From: a virus
DNA: 42,261 bases
Virus record (IMG/VR): IMGVR_UViG_3300033388_001133
Span: 1-42,261 of that record
Direction: 5' to 3' (one strand)
Shown here: in pieces, positions 18,386 to 23,613 of the stretch
How positions within the stretch are numbered: the first letter of the stretch is position 1
Layout: each line of letters starts with the position of its first letter
Program-made: the position numbers and the translations under genes
Notes under the pieces: generated by a model
Seen by the model: only the letters and a program-made list of their open reading frames with translations
The model's database searches: none
Told to the model about the DNA's origin: nothing

Positions 18386-18736
18386 ATGACTACGAAAACG
18401 AAGGTAGAAAAGAAAGTCGCGAGTAAAAAGGTATCGAAGAAAGTTAGTAAAAAGGTATCGAAGAAAGTCGCCCGTAAGTCGATAGACGAGAGTCGTTCGA
18501 TTCGCGGTTTCCCCGGAAACGAAAACCATTTTTATAAAGGTTTTCCCCGCGCTCTCGCCTACGCTATTTTAATTAAGGCGAAAAATCGTACGCTTAACGT
18601 CGCGAAGTTTCTCGATAAAATCGAGAAGTTAAAAGGCGTTAAGAATCGAAGCGCGGCCCGAGGTATCGTCGCGAAGTTAGTCGATAAGCCCGGAGACGAC
18701 GGACGGAAAACTAACTCTATAGCTAAATTCGTATAG
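18386..18736 (+). CDS. Lys-rich DNA-binding-like protein, desert paralogue of the 30.8-kb gene
   Basis: 116 residues. The N-terminal ~32 residues are a histone-tail-like Lys/Val/Ser repeat (VASKKVSKKVSKKVSKKVAR). Residues 49-101 form a small globular domain, FYKGFPRALAYAILIK then FLDKIEKLKGVKNRSAARG. It aligns with residues 91-141 of the protein at 30,805-31,266 at about 25 identities in 43 aligned positions. Where that paralogue has Gln or Cys in the aligned block, this one has Ala or Ile. The gene has one CA apart from its start ATG. A nucleoid- or DNA-binding role is likely from the basic tail; the globular family is not recognised. Confidence 0.75.
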   Translation: MTTKTKVEKKVASKKVSKKVSKKVSKKVARKSIDESRSIRGFPGNENHFYKGFPRALAYAILIKAKNRTLNVAKFLDKIEKLKGVKNRSAARGIVAKLVDKPGDDGRKTNSIAKFV

Positions 18737-18814
18737 AGCGTTTTTATAATCTCCGATTCGAAAGAGTCGGGGATTTTATAAAGCGAAATTCCTTCGCTTA
18801 ACGAGGAGAGAAAA
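18737..18814 (+). promoter_or_regulatory. Cassette leader: hairpins and ribosome-binding site
   Basis: Hairpin A pairs ATCTCCGATT with AGTCGGGGAT, ten pairs of which two are T.G wobbles. Hairpin B is AAGCGA/TCGCTT. Then comes ACGAGGAGAGAAAAATG. The wobbles preserve pairing only in the plus-strand RNA. Confidence 0.65.
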
Positions 18815-19063
18815 ATGACTAATTTTATCGTAGGAGTATTTCTAACGGTTCTAACTTTCGTAGTCGGGGAAGTCGCGTATATTTTAACGCTAACCGAAAA
18901 CGTCGAGCTAATCGGAGGCTATTTAGTATTCGGTTTCTTTACGTTTTCCCCGGTCGTTTTTTACGGGCTCGGTTTCGCTACCGGGCGTCCGGTTAAATCG
19001 AACCGGAGAAAATTTTCTCCGGTCGGACGCGAGTATTTCCCCGGCGAGACGTACGAACGATAG
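18815..19063 (+). CDS. Small two-helix membrane protein, CA/TG-free gene
   Basis: 82 residues with two hydrophobic segments, ~3-26 (FIVGVFLTVLTFVVGEVAYI) and ~33-57 (IGGYLVFGFFTFSPVVFYGL), then a basic tail KSNRRKF. Apart from the start ATG the gene has no CA or TG. An inner-membrane protein is likely; early phage membrane proteins of this size can act in superinfection exclusion, but nothing here proves it. Confidence 0.72.
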   Translation: MTNFIVGVFLTVLTFVVGEVAYILTLTENVELIGGYLVFGFFTFSPVVFYGLGFATGRPVKSNRRKFSPVGREYFPGETYER

Positions 19064-19140
19064 AGGTCGATTCTTAAAGTCTCCGGGCGCGGCCCGGGGA
19101 TTTTATAGAGTCGAGTAATTCGATTCGAGAGGAGAGGAAA
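19064..19140 (+). promoter_or_regulatory. Cassette leader with ribosome-binding site leading to ACG
   Basis: Hairpin A pairs GTCTCCGGG with CCCGGGGAT (wobble included), then TTTATAG, a TCGAGTAATTCGA inverted repeat and GAGGAG at 19,129-19,134. Six bases further, where other cassettes have ATG, the sequence is ACG. Confidence 0.6.
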
Positions 19141-19203
19141 ACGCGGCCCGGGAGCGATCCCGGGAGACTAGGCCCGAGGTCTAGCCCGGTTCGAAATAAA
19201 TAG
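19141..19203 (+). pseudogene. Remnant or ACG-initiated 20-codon ORF after an orphan ribosome-binding site
   Basis: The frame from ACG at 19,141 runs 20 codons to TAG at 19,201. It is preceded by a complete cassette leader and GAGGAGAGGAAA. A single T-to-C change, ATG to ACG, would remove the only TG of a start codon. The encoded peptide is low-complexity (Pro, Gly, Arg, Ser), so it may be the decayed head of a former cassette gene. ACG initiation is possible but weak in bacteria. Confidence 0.35.
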
Positions 19204-19262
19204 TTTCGTTAGTAACCATTTCGAGATCGAGAAAAACGACGCGAGAAAATAAGCCCGGGAGA

Positions 19263-19418
19263 AATCCCAGCCGCCGAATTCTCAGCGACCATTTTTTATA
19301 CCAGCCGCCAAATTTCCATCCGCCATTTTTAATCGGTAAGAATCCCAGCCGCCGAATTCTCAGCGACCATTTTTTATACCAGCCGCCAAATTTCCATCCG
19401 CCATTTTTAATCGGTAAG
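19263..19418. repeat. Perfect 78-bp tandem duplication with internal sub-repeats
   Basis: Two identical 78-base units abut at 19,263-19,340 and 19,341-19,418. Each contains two related half-units that begin CCAGCCGCC and end CCATTTTT. The element CAGCGACCATTTT occurs in each unit and closely related copies lie at 23,667 and 23,686, on the far side of the cassette array. The repeat marks the exact end of the CA/TG desert. Protein-binding iterons or operators are plausible. It is not a CRISPR array: there are only two units and no spacers. Confidence 0.85.
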
Positions 19419-19449
19419 AAATAATTTCTTACCACTGAGGAGAGTTAAA
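19413..19449 (+). promoter_or_regulatory. Leader hairpin and ribosome-binding site
   Basis: GGTAAGAAAT/ATTTCTTACC (19,413-19,433) forms a 10-bp inverted repeat directly before ACTGAGGAGAGTTAAAATG. The same architecture, with a different stem, precedes the gene at 20,660. Confidence 0.7.
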
Positions 19450-19746
19450 ATGTTTATAGTAGAATTATTCGAATGGGAAATGAGTTGCTATAATAAGCCT
19501 AAATTGGATCGCTTCGATACTTTGGAAGCCGCCGAAAAGGAATTCCAATCCGCCGTAGGATTCGCGTATATCTGGCTAGAGTCTAATGCCGTAGACGATT
19601 CGATTGATAGTATTGCTCTAAGCTACGACGCCGATAGTAATGGCGAAGTAAACGACGCCGAGAATTATATCCAATGCGTTACGTTCGTAGACGCTAGTGG
19701 GTTTAGCCAATGTACGTTATTCTCGATACTATTGCGTAAAGAGTAA
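19450..19746 (+). CDS. Small acidic cassette protein, unknown
   Basis: 98 residues, start after GAGGAGAGTTAAA. It contains RFDTLEAAEKEFQSAVGFAYIW and ends FSQCTLFSILLRKE. No family recognised. CA/TG use is about half of normal, and almost all cases are in ATG, TTG or CCAA contexts, so this gene is transitional between the desert and the rest of the genome. Confidence 0.7.
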   Translation: MFIVELFEWEMSCYNKPKLDRFDTLEAAEKEFQSAVGFAYIWLESNAVDDSIDSIALSYDADSNGEVNDAENYIQCVTFVDASGFSQCTLFSILLRKE

Positions 19747-19809
19747 CCTTATTGGGTATTTGAAAGAGTATCCAATATAGGTCGTTCTGACCTAACGAGG
19801 AGAGTTAAA
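19747..19809 (+). promoter_or_regulatory. Cassette leader hairpin and ribosome-binding site
   Basis: TATTGGGTAT pairs with GTATCCAATA, with wobbles, around a short loop. A second GGTC..GACC inverted repeat follows, then AACGAGGAGAGTTAAAATG. Confidence 0.6.
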
Positions 19810-20064
19810 ATGAAACGTAAAGCCATTATGAATATACTACGACTGGCTGACCCGGTAGACGCGGCAATTGATCTACCGTTAGAGGATCGTCGCCACATCG
19901 TCGAGGTAGTCGAGGAAATGCGCGACATCGTCGAAAAGACGGGACCGCATCCAATGGGGTTCGATCCAATCGTCGAACTGGGCCGCGACTATACCTGTAA
20001 TACGCCAGATTGCGAATCTACCGACCTAGACGGTATTGGTAATTGTTTCGCCCACGGAAAGTAG
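19810..20064 (+). CDS. Small cassette protein with Cys/His C-terminus
   Basis: 84 residues: a helical N-terminal half (IDLPLEDRRHIVEVVEEMRD) and a C-terminal segment YTCNTPDCESTDLDGIGNCF followed by AHGK, which could bind zinc through C-x4-C and C-x2-H. The start follows GAGGAGAGTTAAA. No family recognised. Confidence 0.68.
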   Translation: MKRKAIMNILRLADPVDAAIDLPLEDRRHIVEVVEEMRDIVEKTGPHPMGFDPIVELGRDYTCNTPDCESTDLDGIGNCFAHGK

Positions 20065-20128
20065 TCTTATAGCCTATCCCAAAAGGGTAGGCTCTATAGA
20101 CCATTTTCGGTCTACGAGGAGAGTTAAA
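20065..20128 (+). promoter_or_regulatory. Cassette leader: two hairpins and ribosome-binding site
   Basis: Hairpin A is AGCCTATCCC-AAAA-GGGTAGGCT (20,071-20,093, one T.G wobble), followed by CTATAG. Hairpin B is TAGACC/GGTCTA (20,097-20,114), directly before CGAGGAGAGTTAAAATG. Hairpin B recurs at 20,604-20,620. Confidence 0.7.
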
Positions 20129-20566
20129 ATGAACGATAGAAATAAAAGATCGGTAGCCAGTTTGGTAATAGCCAGAGACGCTATTAACGAAGCTATCCGC
20201 CAAATCAATTTAGTACCTACCGCGTTGTGGGTGTGGCGTGAATTGTCCGAGAACGAGAAGGGCGAACTGGACTGGTACAACGGCGTCGAAGATGAATCCG
20301 CCAAAATCTGTAATATCGAGATCGACGGATTTATTGGCGACATCGTTATGGAGTCCAATCTGGTAGAAATCCACATCTACGATAGCGGCAATAATGACTG
20401 GCGCAGTTGGTACCGGGACTTTGGTAAGCAGGACGGTAACGATCCATTCACTAACGATAGTGAACTGGGCTATATATTCGGTCGCTGGGTAGTTCAGGAG
20501 CTCACCCAAACGCCGGGTATCGGAATTGACGACATCCGCGATATTTTTAAGATGACGCCCCACTAG
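20129..20566 (+). CDS. Cassette protein of unknown function
   Basis: 145 residues. The ATG at 20,129 follows GAGGAGAGTTAAA; an upstream in-frame start at 20,036 lies inside the previous gene and is rejected. The sequence has SVASLVIARDAINEAIRQIN, ALWVWRELSENEKGELDWYN and a C-terminal IGIDDIRDIFKMT. CA/TG use is near normal. No family recognised. Confidence 0.7.
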   Translation: MNDRNKRSVASLVIARDAINEAIRQINLVPTALWVWRELSENEKGELDWYNGVEDESAKICNIEIDGFIGDIVMESNLVEIHIYDSGNNDWRSWYRDFGKQDGNDPFTNDSELGYIFGRWVVQELTQTPGIGIDDIRDIFKMTPH

Positions 20567-20659
20567 AGTGATCTAATAGCATCCGCCATTACGGGGGTGC
20601 TACATAGACCATTTTGGTCTACAGGTACTAAATAATTTAGTACCACTGAGGAGAGAAAA
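20567..20659 (+). promoter_or_regulatory. Cassette leader: three inverted repeats and ribosome-binding site
   Basis: TAGCA.../...TGCTA is followed by TAGACC-ATTTT-GGTCTA (20,604-20,620) and GGTACTAAAT/ATTTAGTACC (20,624-20,644). Then comes ACTGAGGAGAGAAAAATGG. The last stem abuts the ribosome-binding site exactly as at 19,413. Confidence 0.68.
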
Positions 20660-21367
20660 ATGGAAACAACGTATAGTAGAATTCGCAGTTCCAATCGCGA
20701 TAAGAAAGACTGTACGGTTGTAATGGTATCCGTGGTCTGCGGCATACCTTACCAAGAGGCATTCGATCTGCTTGAGGCAGAAGGGCGCATAACTGGGAAG
20801 GGATGTGGCGCAGCTATCTACGATAAGGTCATCCGCGAACAGGGATTTGAACTGGAGCGACTGACCAATAGTAGAGGTCATCGACCAATCCGCGAAGGCA
20901 TCCGCCCACTTCAATCCAAGACCGTTCGTACCATAGAACGGGAACTGGCGCGATATTGGGGCGGCCAGAAAGTCTACGTCAACGTCAAAGCGCATATACT
21001 AGCGTGGGACGGTACGGAATGTGTAGACTGGAGCGTGGGACGGCAGCACCGGGTTATATCGGCATATTTGGTATATAAAGGTGATCTACCATCATCTGGA
21101 ACATGCGTTCCAGAGCCAGAGCGGCAGTCTCTCAACCGAGTCGGTCAGACGAGAACTGGAGTCACCGCTCATCTAGTCGGTGAGCCGCCAGTCGATTACA
21201 GTTCAGTCGCAGCCGCATACCGGGCACTAGGCCTGAGCCTAAAAGGTCACCAAAAGGTCCGCCGCTATGTTAAGTACCACGGCAAAGCGACCTTCTGGGC
21301 CTATAAGAATAAGGCTAGTGATGAGTGGTATAGCGACCAGGTTGAGGTAACCATTACAGTACGATGA
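20660..21367 (+). CDS. Papain/C39-like cysteine peptidase-fold protein
   Basis: 235 residues, the largest cassette gene. KKDCTVVMVSVVCGIPYQEAFDLLEAEGR (residues ~15-43) matches the N-terminal catalytic-Cys helix of a common phage papain-like/C39-like fold. VNVKAHILAWDGTECVDW (~107-124) supplies the candidate His and Asp. The C-terminal ~50 residues, with LKGHQKVRRYVKYHG, look basic. Whether it cleaves peptides is not known for such phage proteins. Position in the early array suggests a host-directed or regulatory role. Confidence 0.6.
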   Translation: METTYSRIRSSNRDKKDCTVVMVSVVCGIPYQEAFDLLEAEGRITGKGCGAAIYDKVIREQGFELERLTNSRGHRPIREGIRPLQSKTVRTIERELARYWGGQKVYVNVKAHILAWDGTECVDWSVGRQHRVISAYLVYKGDLPSSGTCVPEPERQSLNRVGQTRTGVTAHLVGEPPVDYSSVAAAYRALGLSLKGHQKVRRYVKYHGKATFWAYKNKASDEWYSDQVEVTITVR

Positions 21368-21438
21368 GAGTTCAGCTAGAGTGTATCCAATCTACCGGGT
21401 ATACTCTATGGTGCACTTTCGCACTAGAGGAGAGAAAA
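21368..21438 (+). promoter_or_regulatory. Cassette leader: two hairpins and ribosome-binding site
   Basis: AGAGTGTATCC pairs with GGGTATACTCT, with G.T and T.G wobbles. A second stem GTGC-ACTTTC-GCAC follows, then TAGAGGAGAGAAAAATG. Confidence 0.65.
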
Positions 21439-21771
21439 ATGACTAGGTCAAATGTACGTGCCGCGAACATGCGGCGTACCAATCGACGGATCCAGTTCAA
21501 GGAAAAGGCTATCCGCGAAACAGAGGCCAGAGCACATCGGCAGCAAGTCCGCCAGATTGCTAAGGCTCCAGCGCCATCCGCCATCCGCAGAATGTTCATG
21601 CGGGTTAGTGGCTGGCTCAATGATCTGTTTAGCATCCGTGGCCACAGCGCTATTAGTGGCTTGGACTTTCGCATCGACCGTGGTGAACGCGGCAGAGGCG
21701 CGAGGCAGTTGCGCTCTATCTTCGGCCAATCGCTGAAGATGCGTTCGACGCGAGATGGGAGGCCAGTGTGA
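21439..21771 (+). CDS. Small Arg-rich protein
   Basis: 110 residues from the ATG at 21,439 after GAGGAGAGAAAA; an upstream start at 21,364 would bypass the leader and is rejected. It is strongly basic (NMRRTNRRIQFKEKAIRETE, RAHRQQVRQIAK) with a short hydrophobic stretch RMFMRVSGWLNDLF. It may bind nucleic acid. No family recognised. Confidence 0.65.
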   Translation: MTRSNVRAANMRRTNRRIQFKEKAIRETEARAHRQQVRQIAKAPAPSAIRRMFMRVSGWLNDLFSIRGHSAISGLDFRIDRGERGRGARQLRSIFGQSLKMRSTRDGRPV

Positions 21772-22043
21772 ATGGCGCAATAACCGTCCAGATATACGAT
21801 TTTAACGACAATCTAATAGTCGTTCCAATGTTCCAGCTACTACAGTGGAAACATTCTATCAGTCTGGAGATGAAGGGTCTGCGCAATTCCCGGGGCAGCG
21901 TCACCGCTCATGTTAGGCGCATTCTATCTGCGCCGAAGTCTTATAAGCGTGAGCACATCTACGATCATCTCAAAACTACCATTGATGATCTCACCGCGCA
22001 ACTGGATGGAACGACCGAGCTCAATCTACAACCAATAGAGTAG
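21768..22043 (+). CDS. Small protein of unknown function
   Basis: 91 residues from a GTG at 21,768 that overlaps the previous stop (GTGA), with GGGAGG nine bases upstream. It contains TVQIYDFNDNLIVVPMFQLL and a helical C-terminal half (YKREHIYDHLKTTIDDLTAQ). It is the first array gene without its own leader hairpin, so it is coupled to the previous gene. Confidence 0.6.
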   Translation: MNGAITVQIYDFNDNLIVVPMFQLLQWKHSISLEMKGLRNSRGSVTAHVRRILSAPKSYKREHIYDHLKTTIDDLTAQLDGTTELNLQPIE

Positions 22044-22110
22044 AGTTCATCACTAGGGCATTAAGGAGTGCCCTAACTGATGCATTCCGCATCGTTCTGA
22101 GGAGAGAAAA
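22044..22110 (+). promoter_or_regulatory. Cassette leader: two hairpins and ribosome-binding site
   Basis: AGGGCA/TGCCCT (22,055-22,074) is followed by GATGC-ATTCC-GCATC (22,079-22,093), then CTGAGGAGAGAAAAATG. The second hairpin recurs base for base at 22,699-22,713. Confidence 0.7.
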
Positions 22111-22536
22111 ATGAGTTGCTGTATGACGAAACTGACCGGGCTCAATATCGGTCGTGAGCAGTGGTACGAGTTCTATCACAGACTGCGTAAGTCTGGGGCA
22201 GGGTATCGCATCCTCGGGCCAACCGATCCATTGGTTGAGAAGATGGAGATCAGCACTATCATCCGCAAATTCGAAAAGGATGGTAAAGTGAGGATCAGCG
22301 ATAGATTCCACGACTGTGACCACGCCGTGAGCACTTGTACGCGGCTAGTTCAGGCGACCCTAGTACATGTCATCGCTCATATGGATGATCTGTATAGCAA
22401 TGCTGAGGGCTGCGGTAGCGCGTGGATTCATTCGCCCGACGATACCTGCGATCCCGATTTCCGGGATTTAGCACTAGAAGCATTCGAGGATGGTCATGCG
22501 CATAGTATCAGTGAAGTGCGTTATGAAACGCATTAG
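22111..22536 (+). CDS. Cassette protein of unknown function, Cys/His-rich
   Basis: 141 residues. It begins MSCCMTKLTGLNIGREQWYE, has FHDCDHAVSTCTRLVQATLV and a C-terminal CGSAWIHSPDDTCDPDFRDL. Several Cys and His could bind metal, but no known zinc motif is clear. Start after GAGGAGAGAAAA. Confidence 0.68.
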   Translation: MSCCMTKLTGLNIGREQWYEFYHRLRKSGAGYRILGPTDPLVEKMEISTIIRKFEKDGKVRISDRFHDCDHAVSTCTRLVQATLVHVIAHMDDLYSNAEGCGSAWIHSPDDTCDPDFRDLALEAFEDGHAHSISEVRYETH

Positions 22537-22609
22537 CTGGTACGAGGAGCATTGGAAGAAATGCAAACGGTGCCAGGAGTCTGATCCAGACCAAACCTGG
22601 CCTAAGTAG
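22523..22609 (+). CDS. 28-residue Cys-x2-Cys peptide
   Basis: A short frame overlapping the 3' end of the previous gene: MKRISWYEEHWKKCKRCQES, then DPDQTWPK. The C-x2-C pair between basic residues resembles half of a zinc ribbon. The next leader begins directly after its stop, which supports it as the last gene of this unit; no strong ribosome-binding site is visible. Confidence 0.4.
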   Translation: MKRISWYEEHWKKCKRCQESDPDQTWPK

Positions 22610-22726
22610 AGTTCATCTACAGTCTATTACTACGCCAATCAGGGGAACGCTACAGAACCCCGAATGGCTGTTAAACCATGCGTGGTAGTAGACTTTATGA
22701 TGCATTCCGCATCGAGGAGAGAAGAA
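22610..22726 (+). promoter_or_regulatory. Long-stem leader and ribosome-binding site
   Basis: AGTCTATTACTACGC (22,621-22,635) pairs with GCGTGGTAGTAGACT (22,680-22,694): 15 pairs, two of them wobbles, enclosing an inner GGGG/CCCC stem. A GATGC-ATTCC-GCATC hairpin (22,699-22,713) then abuts GAGGAGAGAAGAAATG. Confidence 0.7.
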
Positions 22727-22927
22727 ATGGCTATAGAATACTACGTCAAACGTAAGCTCAAGGGCGGCCAATACCGGCACGTCAAGACTTGTACGACTGT
22801 CGAGCAGGCACGACGCGATATGCAACTGCTCAACGACCGTAAAGAAACTGATACTGTCTATGGTGTGTTTTACTCGGAGGATGCTATTGCTGATTATCAG
22901 ATCAGACATCCACTGGTGAGCCCATGA
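22727..22927 (+). CDS. Small basic protein of unknown function
   Basis: 66 residues from the ATG at 22,727 after GAGGAGAGAAGAA. It begins MAIEYYVKRKLKGGQYRHVK, then TTVEQARRDMQLLNDR and VYGVFYSEDAIADY. The pattern suggests a small beta-alpha-beta protein. No family recognised. Its stop overlaps the next start. Confidence 0.62.
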   Translation: MAIEYYVKRKLKGGQYRHVKTCTTVEQARRDMQLLNDRKETDTVYGVFYSEDAIADYQIRHPLVSP

Positions 22928-23253
22928 GTCTTAATAGATTGATGTGCCCACGCTGTCAGGAACTGATGAGTTCCAATCGAACTCGCTATGCTATAAGTCG
23001 CCGGGATAACAAAACCAAAATTTGTTCCCGGTGTGGCACGCGAGAGGCATTGGAAGATTCAGGCCTGGTGGAACCTTGGTTTACTCAGTATATTGCTTCG
23101 TGTGGTCTAGTTCATCGACCGTATTGGGATACGAATTCCCCGGTCTGGCAAGCGCAACTGGAGAAGCAACACGACGAGGAAACTGGTATCGATAAGCTCA
23201 AAGCGGAGGCCGAGGCGGATTTACCAATGATGCTTCGGAACCAAGCAGAATGA
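22924..23253 (+). CDS. Zinc-ribbon protein
   Basis: 109 residues, start overlapping the previous stop (ATGA). MCPRCQELMSSN (C-x2-C) and SRRDNKTKICSRCGTREALE (second C-x2-C) form a zinc ribbon of a type common in phage early regions. The C-terminal half is helical and acidic (QLEKQHDEETGIDKLKAEAE). A nucleic-acid or protein adaptor role is probable; the specific function is unknown. Confidence 0.68.
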   Translation: MSLNRLMCPRCQELMSSNRTRYAISRRDNKTKICSRCGTREALEDSGLVEPWFTQYIASCGLVHRPYWDTNSPVWQAQLEKQHDEETGIDKLKAEAEADLPMMLRNQAE

Positions 23254-23564
23254 ACTATCGTAACCATAGCATGAGTGAGCTAGTGACGGTCTTGAGCACT
23301 GAGCAGGACCATCACGTTTTCATCGAGGCAGCCAAAGTCTTCATCCAGAAGTTTGTCGATGGGAATTATGTTCCCCGGGAGATTCACGATGAGGCAATCT
23401 CTGAAAGAGAGCATGCTGCTGAAATGAAGGGTTATGACGAGGCACGCGATAACTGCCGCGAGGAGGCACTGCGCATCATTGACGCCAATAAGTGTTGGCT
23501 GCTACATGACGGCTACCAAGAAGATTGGAACCAGATGAGGCCGCTGTTCATGGTAATTGGCTGA
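23250..23564 (+). CDS. Small helical protein of unknown function
   Basis: 104 residues, start overlapping the previous stop (ATGA). Mostly helical: HHVFIEAAKVFIQKFVDGNY, HDEAISEREHAAEMKGYDEA, NCREEALRIIDANKCW. It is the last gene of the array, directly followed by an unused GAGGAGAG and the terminator. No family recognised. Confidence 0.65.
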   Translation: MNYRNHSMSELVTVLSTEQDHHVFIEAAKVFIQKFVDGNYVPREIHDEAISEREHAAEMKGYDEARDNCREEALRIIDANKCWLLHDGYQEDWNQMRPLFMVIG

Positions 23565-23565
23565 G

Positions 23566-23613
23566 GAGAGAAAAAAGAACTGGCTCGGGACTTCGGTCCC
23601 GGGCCTTTTTTTT
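23566..23613 (+). terminator. Strong intrinsic terminator after an orphan GAGGAGAG
   Basis: A ribosome-binding-site copy CTGAGGAGAGAAAAAAG is not followed by ATG. Directly after it GGCTCGGGAC-TTCG-GTCCCGGGCC (23,582-23,605) forms a 10-bp stem closed by TTCG, with eight T residues. The array transcript should end here. The orphan site shows that a cassette leader stayed behind where a gene is missing. Confidence 0.9.

Larger units (their letters stand above)
16441..19266. other. CA/TG dinucleotide desert
   Basis: Counting by hand, this 2.8-kb block contains 16 CA or TG dinucleotides in total, against ~350 expected at random. A 60-base control line at 30,001 contains nine. Between about 17,190 and 19,216 there are four: the ATG starts of the genes at 17,931, 18,386 and 18,815 and one CCATT. 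CG is strongly enriched (up to 12 per 60 bases) and TA is frequent. Residual cases are always in ATG, TTG, CAA or CAT, most often AATGG/CCATT; CAG, CTG, CAC and GTG never occur. The block spans non-coding DNA, four or five small genes and their leaders. It ends at the 78-bp tandem repeat. Confidence 0.95.

Noticed and set aside
16441-19266. Repeat-induced point mutation or cytosine deamination as cause of the desert
   Set aside because: C-to-T at CpA would create TAG/TAA stops and deplete C; instead frames are intact, CG is enriched and start ATGs are kept. Methyl-CpG decay would raise TG/CA, not remove it.
16441-19266. Simple foreign insertion with different base composition
   Set aside because: The leaders and GAGGAGAG sites are the same inside and outside, a paralogue lies at 30.8 kb, and the depletion fades gradually to the right.
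19263-19418. CRISPR array
   Set aside because: Only two units, directly abutting, 78 bases long, with no spacers.
20036-20128. N-terminal extension of the 20,129 gene
   Set aside because: The extension lies within the previous gene and its leader hairpins; the ATG at 20,129 has the standard ribosome-binding site.
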